Position numbers and translations under genes: made by a program
The notes under the pieces: generated by a model
Database searches by the model: none
Seen by the model: the letters and a program-made list of their open reading frames with translations, nothing else
What the model was told of the DNA's origin: nothing
Assembly (NCBI RefSeq): GCF_028750675.1
Contig: NZ_JAQQPZ010000013.1
Coordinates: 897,753-961,752, forward strand
Length of the DNA: 64,000 bases
Direction of reading: 5' to 3'
Origin: Shewanella metallivivens
GTDB taxonomy: Bacteria; Pseudomonadota; Gammaproteobacteria; Enterobacterales; Shewanellaceae
Part shown: positions 29,124 through 38,635 of the stretch, in pieces
Layout of the letters: each line of letters opens with the position of its first letter
Numbering within the stretch: position 1 is the first letter of the stretch

Positions 29124-29582
29124 TTATTTTGATTGAGAAGGTATCGCGAGCACGGGTTGTAAATCGGCGCGTAGGCTTGGCGGTATTTGGTACCAATTTT
29201 TGCTTGATGATTGCAATAGGCCATCTTCGGGGAAATATCGCCATTGCTGTGCTGTGTGAATATTGCTAATCGCGATTGTCAGTGTTTGTTCGTAAGTGCC
29301 ATGTTCAGGTTGAACGGTTAATGGCGAGACACTAATATTTTGCCAAGCTTGGGCCCATTGTTGGCAGTTAAGGACTTGCTCGTGACACCACCACTTATCT
29401 TCTTTTTTACTCAGCCAGATGTCATCGAGATGTAATTGTACTAATGGAAGTTGAGGGTCAAATAAAGCGACCACATCATCGGGGACATTTGCGGTTTTGT
29501 CATCAATAAATGACAACACACTAATCATAAAGACACTGGCACCGATAATAATGTAGTTCCAATTTTTTCGAGAAAGCGCCAT
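29124..29582 (-). CDS. Small membrane-anchored hypothetical protein
   Basis: 152 residues. One N-terminal transmembrane helix (about residues 8-26), then a ~125-residue domain predicted outside the cytoplasm with many Trp residues and two Cys. I do not recognise a family. It precedes mutM by nine bases on the same strand, so the two are probably co-transcribed; that does not by itself say it is a repair protein. Confidence 0.65.
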   Translation of the reverse strand: MALSRKNWNYIIIGASVFMISVLSFIDDKTANVPDDVVALFDPQLPLVQLHLDDIWLSKKEDKWWCHEQVLNCQQWAQAWQNISVSPLTVQPEHGTYEQTLTIAISNIHTAQQWRYFPEDGLLQSSSKNWYQIPPSLRADLQPVLAIPSQSK

Positions 29583-29764
29583 AACAGAGTCCTTTTTATT
29601 TGATGTAGCTGTATGCTTTTAGTGTATCACTCAGGCAATAAAAAACGAATCTAGCACAGTAAGGTTCTAGCGGGTTACCAGGGTGTGAGTACCGTTATAC
29701 GATTGCTGTGGGGATTTAGATTAGCGATAAAGAGAGTGGTTGATAGGGGTAAAGTATAACGTTG

Positions 29765-29799
29765 CTCGACAATCACTGCGCATTGCAATGATTGTCGAG
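29765..29799 (-). terminator. Hairpin downstream of mobB-moeA
   Basis: CTCGACAATCA pairs perfectly with TGATTGTCGAG; ten bases past the moeA stop. No T tract follows on the minus strand. Confidence 0.5.
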
Positions 29800-29809
29800 G
29801 CTTGAAGGC

Positions 29810-31624
29810 TTAAAGTAAATCAGCAAAGGGTTGAATAAATACGCTTTCGCCTGCTGGAATCGTGGCCGTATCGTCAGCGATAACAATTAAACAATTGGCA
29901 TTGACCATTGAGTTCAACATCCCCGAACCTTGTGCACCGGTGGTTTTCACCTGAATGTTTCCGTTATCAGCAATGCTGTACACGCCACGTAAAAACTCAG
30001 TTCTTCCTGTTTTACTTCGCAGATCTTGCTCCGCAATCGCTGGTATAAACTGGGGTTGCCAGTGTGTTTCTCCTGCTAATTTACGAATTGCTGGTTGAAC
30101 AAATTGCATAAATGACACCATCACCGCGACAGGGTTGCCCGGTAAACCAAAAAATAGACTTTGGTCAATTTTGCCCACAGCTAAAGGGCGGCCTGGACGC
30201 ATGTTGATGCGCCAGAAATGAGTGCTCCCCACGTTAGCTAATGCCATTTTGATGTAATCGGCATTGCCTACTGACACACCACCTGAGCTGATAACGATAT
30301 CGGCTTTTGTCGCGGCATCGCGTAATGTACTTGTCAGTGTTTGTTCATTATCGTCGATAATACCGAGATCGATCACCTGACACCCTAGCTTTTTCGCCAT
30401 CGACAAAATTGTGTAACGGTTAGCGTCGTAAATACAGTTAGGTTTTAGCTCATCTCCAGGCTGGCTAACTTCATCACCTGTTGAAAATACTGCGACAACA
30501 GGGCGCTTAAAGATTGGTAGTCGGTTAAAACCAAGTGATGCCATTAAACCAAGCTCAGCAGCACCTAGCCGGCTACCCGCCGCTAAAGCCACTTCGCCTT
30601 GGGCGATGTCTTCCCCTGCAAGGCGTACATGCTGACCTTTGGTGATATGGTCAGATTCAAGTAAGGTTAATTGGTTATCTTGCTCTTGAGTCAATTCACG
30701 CGGTTGAATGGTGTCTGCGCCTTGTGGCACGGTAGCGCCAGTCATAATGCGTACCGCTTCACCAGACTGTAAAACATGAGGGTAATGATGACCCGCCAAT
30801 ACTTCGGCAACAACGTTGAGTGGTGCTTTTGATAGGTCATCAAATGCAAAAGCATACCCGTCCATTGCTGAGTTTGTTTGTTGGGGTACGTTAATTTCTG
30901 AAATGATATCGTGTGCCAATACGCGGTTATCAATATCAATTAAGTCGACGAGTTCGGTTTCTCGTGTTGGTGCCACCTGGCTAAGTACTGTGCTAATGCC
31001 TTGAGAAACGCTAATACCTTGCTCAGAGCCTGTTGCTTGTGGGATGTTGGCATCGTTAAAACTAATCGGTAATTGAGCTTTTGGAGCTTGCCAATTTTTT
31101 TTGTATTGCTCTACAAAGTCAGCGATTTGTGCCACGTTATTTAAATCTAATCGTGTTAATGAGTCAGGCACTTTCGTGTCTTCGCAGCAGGCAATTGCCA
31201 CAATATTTTCATCGTGAACATGGATCAATGGCTTATTGTGTGCGGCGCGGTGCAGTTCAATTTTGGGTAATGCGAGTTTTTTAAAGCCTTCAACTAACAC
31301 AATATCGACTTTATCTGCTTCAATTTGACGAAGTAGGTGCTGCAGTTTTGGGTCATCTTCAACGGGATCTTCCGTCATTAATGCCCAGCGCACATGAGAT
31401 GCCACAAGCACTTGTTTCGCGCCTGCTTTGCGCATTTCGTAACTGTCTTTACCTGGGATATCAACATCAAAATTATGGTGTGCATGTTTAATCACCGCTA
31501 AGCGAATGCCGCGCTGGTTAAGTGCTGGAATAAGTTGTTTTAATAGTGTGGTTTTACCGGTGCCACTGTATGCACAAAACCCTAGAACGGGAATAGGTAA
31601 TGGATTACTAAAAACTACAGTCAT
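29810..31624 (-). CDS. MobB-MoeA fusion protein for molybdenum cofactor synthesis
   Basis: About 604 residues combining two steps of Mo cofactor synthesis. Residues ~1-175 are the GTP-binding MobB adaptor (Walker A GFCAYSGTGKTTLLK, VEGFKK). Residues ~205-604 are molybdopterin molybdotransferase MoeA (NSAMDGYAFA, IMTGATVP, VFSTGDEV, SSGGVSVGNADY, LPGNPVAVM). The frame is uninterrupted, so the fusion is real. Two ATGs occur in tandem; 31624 is six bases from AGAGG and preferred over 31627. It is downstream of mobA and the tungstate transporter, all on one strand. Confidence 0.94.
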   Translation of the reverse strand: MTVVFSNPLPIPVLGFCAYSGTGKTTLLKQLIPALNQRGIRLAVIKHAHHNFDVDIPGKDSYEMRKAGAKQVLVASHVRWALMTEDPVEDDPKLQHLLRQIEADKVDIVLVEGFKKLALPKIELHRAAHNKPLIHVHDENIVAIACCEDTKVPDSLTRLDLNNVAQIADFVEQYKKNWQAPKAQLPISFNDANIPQATGSEQGISVSQGISTVLSQVAPTRETELVDLIDIDNRVLAHDIISEINVPQQTNSAMDGYAFAFDDLSKAPLNVVAEVLAGHHYPHVLQSGEAVRIMTGATVPQGADTIQPRELTQEQDNQLTLLESDHITKGQHVRLAGEDIAQGEVALAAGSRLGAAELGLMASLGFNRLPIFKRPVVAVFSTGDEVSQPGDELKPNCIYDANRYTILSMAKKLGCQVIDLGIIDDNEQTLTSTLRDAATKADIVISSGGVSVGNADYIKMALANVGSTHFWRINMRPGRPLAVGKIDQSLFFGLPGNPVAVMVSFMQFVQPAIRKLAGETHWQPQFIPAIAEQDLRSKTGRTEFLRGVYSIADNGNIQVKTTGAQGSGMLNSMVNANCLIVIADDTATIPAGESVFIQPFADLL

Positions 31625-31642
31625 CATGAACCTCTTAATAAA

Positions 31643-32233
31643 TTACTTGGCAATTTGCTGGGCGAGTTGCTGTTTTTGTTCTGGTGTATTGACGTTGACA
31701 AAAGCATTTGGTTGGTCAGCAAAACTCTCAATAGCCACTTGATGCTGGCGATACCAAAAATCAATCTTACGCTCTCCGGCATCTAAAAACGCCTGCATTG
31801 ATGCGGCTAACTGTGGTTTAAGTAATAACACGACAGGTTGCTCACGTTCACCATCACTGGCGACGGCGATATCAGCATTTTGTTCGGTCAATACCGTTAG
31901 CAAGCGCTGCGCTAAGTCGTCAGGAAGCATTGGGCAATCGCAGGGCACAACCAACAAATACTCGGCTTGGGTTTGCTTTAGTGCAGTGACCATGCCAGCG
32001 AGAGGACCTAAATAGCCGCTGTCTTCGTCGCTAAATACACGATATCCCCATTGTTCATATTGAGCCTGGTTTCGATTAGCATTAATCATTATGTTATCGA
32101 CTTGATTGCTGAGTTTGTCGAGAGTGTGGCAAATCATGGCCTGGCCATTAAGATCAACTAAGCCTTTGTCATTGCCGCCCATGCGTCGTGCCATGCCGCC
32201 CGCTAAAATTACTGCGTCAATCTGTGGTGCCAT
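31643..32233 (-). CDS. mobA: Molybdenum cofactor guanylyltransferase MobA
   Basis: Links GMP to molybdopterin to make the MGD cofactor of DMSO-reductase-family enzymes. The protein is ~196 residues with [16 protein letters not shown] (GTP-binding loop) at the N-terminus and [11 protein letters not shown] in the middle, as in MobA. ATG 32233 gives the standard N-terminus [13 protein letters not shown]; the frame is open further upstream inside tupC but that extension is not MobA-like. Its start overlaps the end of tupC by 17 bases, suggesting coupling. Confidence 0.95.
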   Translation of the reverse strand: MAPQIDAVILAGGMARRMGGNDKGLVDLNGQAMICHTLDKLSNQVDNIMINANRNQAQYEQWGYRVFSDEDSGYLGPLAGMVTALKQTQAEYLLVVPCDCPMLPDDLAQRLLTVLTEQNADIAVASDGEREQPVVLLLKPQLAASMQAFLDAGERKIDFWYRQHQVAIESFADQPNAFVNVNTPEQKQQLAQQIAK

Positions 32234-32969
32234 AATGTAATTCCGTTGTATTAGTCTGATGCACAGTTTCTGCAGTAGGAACATGCATACTGGTATGAAT
32301 TGTACGTTGTTTAATATGCCAATGTTGTTGACATAACGCGGTGAGGCCACAGATTTGGTGGCTGCTGATCAGTAGACCCGTACCGTCGAGTTTTAACTGA
32401 TTAATCATAGCAAGCACTAGACGTTGCGACTGTTTATCCATATTTGAAATGGGTTCATCTAGCATGAGTAGTTTGGGCTGAATGATCCATGCCCTAGCAA
32501 TGGCTAATCGTTGTCGCTCACCACCCGATAAGTCACTAGCGTTATGATTGAGTAAGTCTTCAAGTTGCGCCATGTTAATCGCTTGGTGCATCCGCTCATT
32601 GCGCTCACTTGCGGGCGTTTTCAGTTGGTTCAACGCATACGTTAAATTGTATTTTACTGAACCTTCAAATAAATAAGGGTGTTGATGCAAATACACAGCC
32701 TTGCCCAGCAGGCTGTCAGGCTGCCACCATGATTTTGGGGCAAAACCCTGGCTAATTATCTGTCCCTCACTGGGGGTAATCAGCCCGGCTAAAATTTTCA
32801 TTAAGGTTGACTTACCCGAGCCATTGTCACCTTGGAGATAAATAACATCACCTTGTTTAAACGTCAGTTTTTCTACGTTAAATAAGGTAATTTGCTTAAA
32901 TTTCATCAGTAAATTGTGAGCGTTTATTTGCACGGTTTGCTGCTTTTGTAATGCATCTGAAATCATCAT
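32217..32969 (-). CDS. tupC: Tungstate ABC transporter, ATP-binding protein
   Basis: 250-residue ABC ATPase. Walker A is [12 protein letters not shown], the signature is [14 protein letters not shown], and Walker B with the catalytic Glu is LLMLDEP. AAGGAG lies eight bases before ATG 32969. It follows the permease stop by one base. Assignment to tungstate comes from the substrate-binding protein encoded two genes upstream. The C-terminal ~30 residues past the ATPase core overlap the mobA start. Confidence 0.9.
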   Translation of the reverse strand: MMISDALQKQQTVQINAHNLLMKFKQITLFNVEKLTFKQGDVIYLQGDNGSGKSTLMKILAGLITPSEGQIISQGFAPKSWWQPDSLLGKAVYLHQHPYLFEGSVKYNLTYALNQLKTPASERNERMHQAINMAQLEDLLNHNASDLSGGERQRLAIARAWIIQPKLLMLDEPISNMDKQSQRLVLAMINQLKLDGTGLLISSHQICGLTALCQQHWHIKQRTIHTSMHVPTAETVHQTNTTELHYGTTD

Positions 32970-32970
32970 C

Positions 32971-33678
32971 CTAATGACTCCTTGGGAGGGCTTTACCTCG
33001 CAATGAACCTAACAAGAAGTTTAGCACTAAGGCGAGAATTAATAATACCAAGCCTAACGCAATAGCTTGAGCAAAATCGCCTTTACTGGTTTCAAGTGCA
33101 ATGGCGGTAGGAATATTGCGTGTTACATTCATAATGTTTCCCCCAACCATCATAGAGCAGCCCACTTCAGTTAAAATTCGGCTAAAACCAGCAACAATGG
33201 CTAATAACAGTGGTACTCGTAATTCACGACATAATGTCCAAACTGCACGTAACCAAGAGGCGCCTAACGTTCGGGAGGTTTCCCAAGCGCGGCGATCTAC
33301 ACTGGAAAAAGCCGCTTGAGATAAGGCTATTAATACGGGAGCACAAATAAGCATTTGTCCTAAAATCATGCCTTTTTGGGTAAATAGCCATTTTAAATCA
33401 CCCAAAGCACCATTACGAGTCAACAACAAATACACCAATAAACCAATCACAACTGTTGGAATAGATTGTAGCGTTTGTACTAAATTTATAACGATCCATC
33501 GGCCACTAAAATGGCTAAAGGCAAGGATGAAACCTAAGATAATCGATGGGATAATAGTGAGCAGCAGCGCCGCAAAAGACACCGAAAATGAAATGTTAAT
33601 AATGGCCCATACATCAGGGTCGAAAGATAGCAGCAAGCTAAATGCTTGCTGCAATAGGGCTAACCAGCCTTCACTCAT
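32971..33678 (-). CDS. tupB: Tungstate ABC transporter, permease
   Basis: 235-residue inner-membrane permease of the binding-protein-dependent type, with about five or six transmembrane helices. The EAA-like cytoplasmic loop is SSVDRRAWETSRTLGASWLRAVW. The start overlaps the tupA stop as ATGA, so translation is coupled. Moves the oxyanion delivered by TupA. Confidence 0.92.
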   Translation of the reverse strand: MSEGWLALLQQAFSLLLSFDPDVWAIINISFSVSFAALLLTIIPSIILGFILAFSHFSGRWIVINLVQTLQSIPTVVIGLLVYLLLTRNGALGDLKWLFTQKGMILGQMLICAPVLIALSQAAFSSVDRRAWETSRTLGASWLRAVWTLCRELRVPLLLAIVAGFSRILTEVGCSMMVGGNIMNVTRNIPTAIALETSKGDFAQAIALGLVLLILALVLNFLLGSLRGKALPRSH

Positions 33679-34499
33679 TTCTTATAAGTTGCCTTAAACA
33701 ATTGCTCTCCTTGCACGGTGAACTCGTTAATCATCGTTTGGGTTGCAGGGCTGATAAACCAATCGCTTAATGCTTTTGCGCCTTTATGATTTAAATCAGG
33801 GTATTTTGCAGGGTTAATCAACATAATCTGGTAAGGATTGGCTAACGCTGCGCCACCTTCAAAGCTAATGTTAAGATTTAGTTTAGCTTTATAGGCAATA
33901 TATGTTCCACGGTCTGTTAATGTGTATGCTTGTAACTCATCAGCCATCAATAAGGTTTTACCCATGCCTTGGCCAACTGAAGTGTAGCCGTTAAAGTCAG
34001 GTGTTACGCCCGCACTTTTCCAAATCGCAAGTTCTTTCATGTTGGTGCCCGAGTTATCACCACGAGAAACAAATTTACTCGGCTTATGAGCTATTTTGCC
34101 GAAAGCTTCAGCGACATCTTTGCTTGATTTTGCAGCAGCAGGGTCATTTTTAGGCCCTAATACAATAAAATCGTTTTCCATAATGCCACGAGGTTCAATA
34201 CCAAAACCGTCAGCAACAAATTTTGCTTCGGCGGCAGGGGCATGAGTCATTACTACATCAACATCTCCCTGACTTGCCAGCTTTAAAGCTTTACCTGTAC
34301 CAGTGGCAATCACTTGCACAGTGTAGCCTGACTCAGCTTCAAATTTAGGTAAAATGGCACTTAATAAACCAGAGTTTTCAGTGCTGGTAGTTGTTGCGAG
34401 TTTAATCACTTCGCCAGCTAAAACCACAGGGCTGAACATCGCGCCGCTTAACACTGTAGCGGCTAACAACATACTAACACTTGCTTTGAATTTTAACAT
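33675..34499 (-). CDS. tupA: Tungstate-binding periplasmic protein
   Basis: Substrate-binding protein of the tungstate-specific Tup type. After a signal peptide (cleavage near VLA) the mature protein starts EVIKLATTTSTENSGLL. The TTTS motif is the hallmark that separates TupA from the molybdate-binding ModA. Also seen are GDVDVVMTHAP and FVSRGDNSGT, as in TupA. ATG 34499 is six bases from AAGGA; the ATG at 34505 directly abuts it. First gene of tupABC-mobA-mobB/moeA, so oxyanion uptake and cofactor insertion are linked. A sigma-54-type promoter lies upstream. Confidence 0.93.
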   Translation of the reverse strand: MLKFKASVSMLLAATVLSGAMFSPVVLAGEVIKLATTTSTENSGLLSAILPKFEAESGYTVQVIATGTGKALKLASQGDVDVVMTHAPAAEAKFVADGFGIEPRGIMENDFIVLGPKNDPAAAKSSKDVAEAFGKIAHKPSKFVSRGDNSGTNMKELAIWKSAGVTPDFNGYTSVGQGMGKTLLMADELQAYTLTDRGTYIAYKAKLNLNISFEGGAALANPYQIMLINPAKYPDLNHKGAKALSDWFISPATQTMINEFTVQGEQLFKATYKK

Positions 34500-34552
34500 T
34501 TCCATTCCTTGTTGTATTAATGACCAGAATTCATCTACTTAATTAAATGTCT

Positions 34553-34572
34553 TTAAGCAAGTTTTTGCTTAA
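34553..34572 (-). promoter_or_regulatory. Dyad in the tupA leader
   Basis: TTAAGCAA-GTTT-TTGCTTAA is a perfect 8-bp inverted repeat just downstream of the predicted sigma-54 start. It would form a hairpin at the 5' end of the mRNA or be an operator. Confidence 0.4.
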
Positions 34573-34586
34573 TTACCAAAGTCATA

Positions 34587-34602
34587 AGCAAGTTAAATGC
34601 CA
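34587..34602 (-). promoter_or_regulatory. Sigma-54-type promoter for tupABC
   Basis: On the minus strand TTGGCAT-TTAAC-TTGCT matches the -24/-12 consensus TGGCAC-N5-TTGCW at 10 of 11 fixed positions, with GG and GC exactly ten bases apart (34600-34601 and 34588-34589). The start would be near 34576, giving a leader of ~77 bases. Upstream lie the dyad TGAG-N6-CTCA (34647-34660) and two copies of AGCTTAAGC (34661-34669, 34751-34759) that could be activator sites. Confidence 0.55.
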
Positions 34603-34790
34603 AATGGGATTTATGCAAATACACTTCACGGCTAAAATCGAAATTGTGAGCTCGATCTCAAGCTTAAGCAAATTATGTTAGACAAATTGTCCCATGATCA
34701 CTTTTCTGTGGTTCATAGTGACCCTGTTGGTTGAATTCAATGCTAAAGTGAGCTTAAGCGAGTCAAAATGTCCAAATATAGAGTCTACTT

Positions 34791-36182
34791 ATGAGTTCTG
34801 ATGTACATACTAATCCTGTAGCACACACTTCAATGTCGGTATTAATTGTTGACGATGAACCTGGCATGCGCAGCTTTTTAAAAAAAGCATTAACCAAAAA
34901 GTTTGCTTTAGTTGAAACCGCATCCACCATCGCAGAAGCTGAAGCGATCCGTAGTCAGGGTCATTTTGATTTATTAGTTGTTGATATTCGATTACCTGAT
35001 CGATCAGGGATTGAATGGCATGAAGCGTTAAATGATCCAGACAGACAGTCTGATATTATTTTTATGACGGGTTATGCCGACATGGATGTCGCGATTAAAG
35101 CTCTGAGGGCTGGCGCTTCTGATTTTATTATGAAGCCATTCCATCTTGAGCAAATGATGACCGCAGTTGAACGTTGTATCGAAAAGCGCTCATTAAAACG
35201 TGAAAACTTTATGTTACGCCGTGAGCTTGAGCATGGGCAGTCGTCCACCATTATCGGTAATAGTGAAGCCATTCGCGATGTGAAACAGGTTATCGAACGG
35301 ATTGCGCCAACCAATGCTGTCGTTCTCATTGAAGGAGAGTCTGGCACGGGTAAAGAGCTAGTGGCCAGACAATTACATCAACTCAGTGGTCGTAGTGGGG
35401 CTTTTGTACCCGTAAACTGTGGAGCTATAGCACCAGAATTATTGGCCAGCGAGTTATTTGGTCATACAGCTGGCGCATTTACAGGTGCCAAAGGGGTACG
35501 TGAGGGCCTTTTTAGTTATGCCTCTGGTGGTACGATCTTTTTAGATGAAATTGGCGAAATGCCAATGAATATGCAAACCGCACTGCTACGAGTACTTGAA
35601 GAACGTACCATTAGGCCTGTGGGCAGTGAAAAAGAAATTGAAATTGATGTGCGTGTGGTTGCTGCAACTAATCGGTTATTGATTGATGAAGTTGAGGCTG
35701 GGCGTTTTCGTCGAGATTTATTTTATCGGTTAAACGTGCTTAATATTGTCATTCCCTCGTTGCGTTCTCGCCCTGAAGATGTGGTCGAATTGACTCATTA
35801 CTTTACATTACAGTTGTCACAAGAGCTGGGGATCAAAGACATTATTTGGAGCCATGAGGATCTACAAGTTCTTCAGCAATACGACTGGCCGGGCAATATT
35901 CGTGAACTGCGCAATATGATTGAGCGTTGTATCTTGTTAGGTAAACCGCCTGCAGAGTATTGGAGAAAGCCTACCGTCACTGTGATCCCAGAATCAATGG
36001 GATACCCATTAGATTGGCCATTAAAAGAAGTAGAAAAACAACATGTTACCCAAGTTGTTGATGCTCATAATGGTAATAAGTCTGCAGCCGCCCGTGACTT
36101 AGGTGTGTCACGTAAAACACTGGATCGTAAATACAAAGAGTGGGCTAATCTTGATGACGACACCGATGGAGAAGCGCAATAG
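34791..36182 (+). CDS. NtrC/DctD-type sigma-54 response regulator
   Basis: 463 residues: receiver domain (~17-130) with the phosphoacceptor D65 in LLVVDIRLPD, then a sigma-54-interacting AAA+ domain (~150-385) with Walker A GESGTGKE and the GAFTGAKG loop, then a Fis-type helix-turn-helix (NKSAAARDLGVSRKTLDRKYKEW). It should activate promoters that need RpoN. The kinase gene follows with a one-base overlap (TAGTG). The nearest sigma-54-like promoter is that of divergent tupABC; control of tup by this system is an inference. Confidence 0.94.
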   Translation: MSSDVHTNPVAHTSMSVLIVDDEPGMRSFLKKALTKKFALVETASTIAEAEAIRSQGHFDLLVVDIRLPDRSGIEWHEALNDPDRQSDIIFMTGYADMDVAIKALRAGASDFIMKPFHLEQMMTAVERCIEKRSLKRENFMLRRELEHGQSSTIIGNSEAIRDVKQVIERIAPTNAVVLIEGESGTGKELVARQLHQLSGRSGAFVPVNCGAIAPELLASELFGHTAGAFTGAKGVREGLFSYASGGTIFLDEIGEMPMNMQTALLRVLEERTIRPVGSEKEIEIDVRVVAATNRLLIDEVEAGRFRRDLFYRLNVLNIVIPSLRSRPEDVVELTHYFTLQLSQELGIKDIIWSHEDLQVLQQYDWPGNIRELRNMIERCILLGKPPAEYWRKPTVTVIPESMGYPLDWPLKEVEKQHVTQVVDAHNGNKSAAARDLGVSRKTLDRKYKEWANLDDDTDGEAQ

Positions 36183-38344
36183 TGGCGCAGCCTTCAGGAG
36201 TCATCACCCGAGTCTTTGGTATTAGTTGGCAGCAGATGCAGTCAAAGATCCGCTATCGCATTTTATTTCTTACCTTACTGCCAATTATATTAACCTTGGT
36301 TAGCCTCGTTTTTATCACGATATATTGGAACGTGATATATACAGGCAAGCAGTTGTTTATGAAGGTAAAGGCCGATTTGGTTGTCGCTGACAATACCTTG
36401 TCACAAGTTCAACAGCATCAGCAAGACCAATTGAGCACCATTAGTGGGTCGTGGGGGTTTCAACATGCTTTTCAATTATTGAATCATAAGGATCCTAAGC
36501 CAGATAGCGCGGCGATTAATGCGTTAAATATCTTACTGGCGCAAAAGCAACAAGCATTGGGATTAGATTTTTTACGGTTAATCAGTGTGGCAGATGCCGC
36601 TGCCGATCCTGACTTACGCCTTATGTTGCATCAAACCCAACAACAAGCTATTTCAGGGTTAATGGTGTTACCTAAAACCCAATTAGCCAGGATAAGTTCA
36701 TCGCTTGCCGACAAGGCTTTTATTAAACTCGTACCCACTCGGCACGCTACAACGCCAGAGCAAACATCAGAGACGCGCGGTTTATTGAGTCGCACATTAA
36801 TGCCCGTTGCTGATTTGTCAGGTAATGTCTTTTGGTATTTAGATGGCGGAATTATTTTTAATGGTAATACGACCATTGTCGACCATATTCGTGATCTTGT
36901 TTATGACAAAGGGACCTTACCTGAACGCTCTATCGGTACCGTCACCATATTTTTAGACAACATTCGCATCAGCACCAATGTACCTTTAGAACAATTTCCA
37001 AGCAAGCAAGAAAAAAATAATCGTGCAATAGGTACATTAGTTTCTGATGAAGTGGGCCAACAAGTGTTAATTGAAGGTGAAACTTGGATTAACCGAGCGT
37101 TTGTCTTTAATGATTGGTATATATCGGGTTATTCGCCACTGTACGATATTCGTGGTAAGCGTGTCGGCATGGTGTACGCCGGATTTTCTGAGGCGCCATT
37201 TTTACATAATTACTTATTAAACATTATTGAGCTCGGTACCATCTTGGTGATTGTATTATTCTTATCAGGTTTTTTAGTGTATCGCGGGGCTAACAGTTTA
37301 TTACAACCGATAGAATATATTCACCAAGTTGTCACGGCAGTGCAAGCTGGGCGAAATGTCAGAATTGGTAACCTAGGACTGAATAAAGATAATGAACTGG
37401 CCAATTTAGCAGAACAATTTGACCGAATGCTCGACCAACTACAACGGCGTAATGCGCAAATTCAAGCTGCGGCAGAACAGTTAGAAATCAAAGTAGAGCA
37501 ACGCACTCGTAGCTTGCAAGATAAAACCGAAGAACTTGAACGTAACGTTGCATTATTGCATGCCACTCGCCAACAACTGGTAACCAACGAAAAACTGACC
37601 GCATTAGGCGAGTTGATCGCCGGTATCGCACATGAAATTAATAATCCCACAGCAGTCATTTTGGGCAATATGGAGTTACTTAAATACGAACTCGGTGATG
37701 ACGCTAAAGCTGTTGAAGAAGAAATCGACTTAGTGATTCAGCAAGTCGGTCGGATCACCACAATTATTCGCAGTTTATTGCAGTACAGCCGCCCGGGTGA
37801 ATTTAACGCACCTATTGAGTCCCAAGCGATTACTCCGATTGTCGAAGAGGTACTGCTATTGGCGCGTCACTCAATTGAACAGCAAAAAGTTGAGTTAGTC
37901 AAAGAGCTGAATGCTACAGGTATTGTTGAAGTTAACAGACCGCAATTATTACAAGTGCTAATCAACTTAATGGTTAACGCAGCCCATGCGATTGTAGACA
38001 GTGGCCGTATTTGGGTAAGAACCTACGATTGGGTTGAAGATGGCCATAGTGTCGGAGTGAAAATTGAGATTGAAGATGAAGGCATAGGGATCAGTAAGGA
38101 AGATTTAGGCCGTATTTTCGATCCATTTTACACCACTCGTAAAGATGGTACTGGGTTAGGTTTGTCTCTAAGCTACGGTATTATTAAGCGCCTTGGTGGC
38201 ACCATTGAAGTCAAGTCAACGGTCGATGTTGGTACGGTATTTACTATTGGCTTATACCATAAAGCAAAAGAAGATCAGCAAGCTGGACCGTATGATGGTT
38301 TGCAGTTTGGTGACAATTTTATGCCAATCCGCATTGATAAGTGA
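36182..38344 (+). CDS. Membrane sensor histidine kinase
   Basis: 720 residues. Transmembrane helix near residues 27-50, a ~300-residue periplasmic sensor region of the Cache type (its end matches SGYSPLYDIRGKRVGMVYAGFSEAPF), and a second helix near 345-367. A HAMP domain (~370-425), coiled coil, and HisKA with the phosphorylated His (~484) in AGIAHEINNPTAV follow. The HATPase has NLMVNAAHAI and GTGLGLSLSYGI. Starts at GTG 36182 overlapping the regulator stop. Ligand unknown; Cache domains usually bind small carboxylates, amino acids or similar, and nothing here identifies tungstate. Confidence 0.93.
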   Translation: MAQPSGVITRVFGISWQQMQSKIRYRILFLTLLPIILTLVSLVFITIYWNVIYTGKQLFMKVKADLVVADNTLSQVQQHQQDQLSTISGSWGFQHAFQLLNHKDPKPDSAAINALNILLAQKQQALGLDFLRLISVADAAADPDLRLMLHQTQQQAISGLMVLPKTQLARISSSLADKAFIKLVPTRHATTPEQTSETRGLLSRTLMPVADLSGNVFWYLDGGIIFNGNTTIVDHIRDLVYDKGTLPERSIGTVTIFLDNIRISTNVPLEQFPSKQEKNNRAIGTLVSDEVGQQVLIEGETWINRAFVFNDWYISGYSPLYDIRGKRVGMVYAGFSEAPFLHNYLLNIIELGTILVIVLFLSGFLVYRGANSLLQPIEYIHQVVTAVQAGRNVRIGNLGLNKDNELANLAEQFDRMLDQLQRRNAQIQAAAEQLEIKVEQRTRSLQDKTEELERNVALLHATRQQLVTNEKLTALGELIAGIAHEINNPTAVILGNMELLKYELGDDAKAVEEEIDLVIQQVGRITTIIRSLLQYSRPGEFNAPIESQAITPIVEEVLLLARHSIEQQKVELVKELNATGIVEVNRPQLLQVLINLMVNAAHAIVDSGRIWVRTYDWVEDGHSVGVKIEIEDEGIGISKEDLGRIFDPFYTTRKDGTGLGLSLSYGIIKRLGGTIEVKSTVDVGTVFTIGLYHKAKEDQQAGPYDGLQFGDNFMPIRIDK

Positions 38345-38508
38345 CCACTCGGTATGCGTTCTGCGGTTTTTAATTAAGGCGTCGCTATGTCGTCATAGTG
38401 GTTCCCAAATAGCGAGAATGCAGAGCAAAAAATTCCATTTAAACTCTCGTTGAGCCATCATTTATTGACGCGCAATGGTATGTTATAAAAATTGAGGTAA
38501 AAAACAGA

Positions 38509-38536
38509 CAAAAAAAAGCCGGGTTAGTAACCCGGC
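38509..38536 (-). terminator. Terminator of RyhB
   Basis: 8-bp GC-rich stem (38518-38525 with 38529-38536) and a T run on the minus strand. Confidence 0.93.
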
Positions 38537-38629
38537 CACAAAGAGTGTGTGAGCAATGTCGTGCTTGCGAACTCTGTAGACCAATAAAGGTGATGAAGTC
38601 TCTATTGAGTAAACCGAGCTTTGGAACGC
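38509..38629 (-). ncRNA. ryhB: RyhB iron-responsive small RNA
   Basis: The minus strand contains AGCACGACATTGCTCACA, the conserved pairing core of RyhB, identical to E. coli over that stretch. It is followed by the terminator GCCGGGTT/AACCCGGC and eight or nine T. The predicted length is ~121 bases, longer than the 90 of E. coli, as expected for Shewanella and Vibrio versions. Transcription starts from an excellent promoter overlapped by a Fur box. RyhB base-pairs with mRNAs for iron-using proteins when iron is scarce, and this genome region is rich in heme and Fe-S proteins. Confidence 0.93.
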
Positions 38630-38635
38630 AAGTTA

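Noticed and set aside
29810..31624. MobB and MoeA as two genes joined by a sequencing error
   Set aside because: The frame is continuous with a natural linker and such fusions are common in related bacteria.
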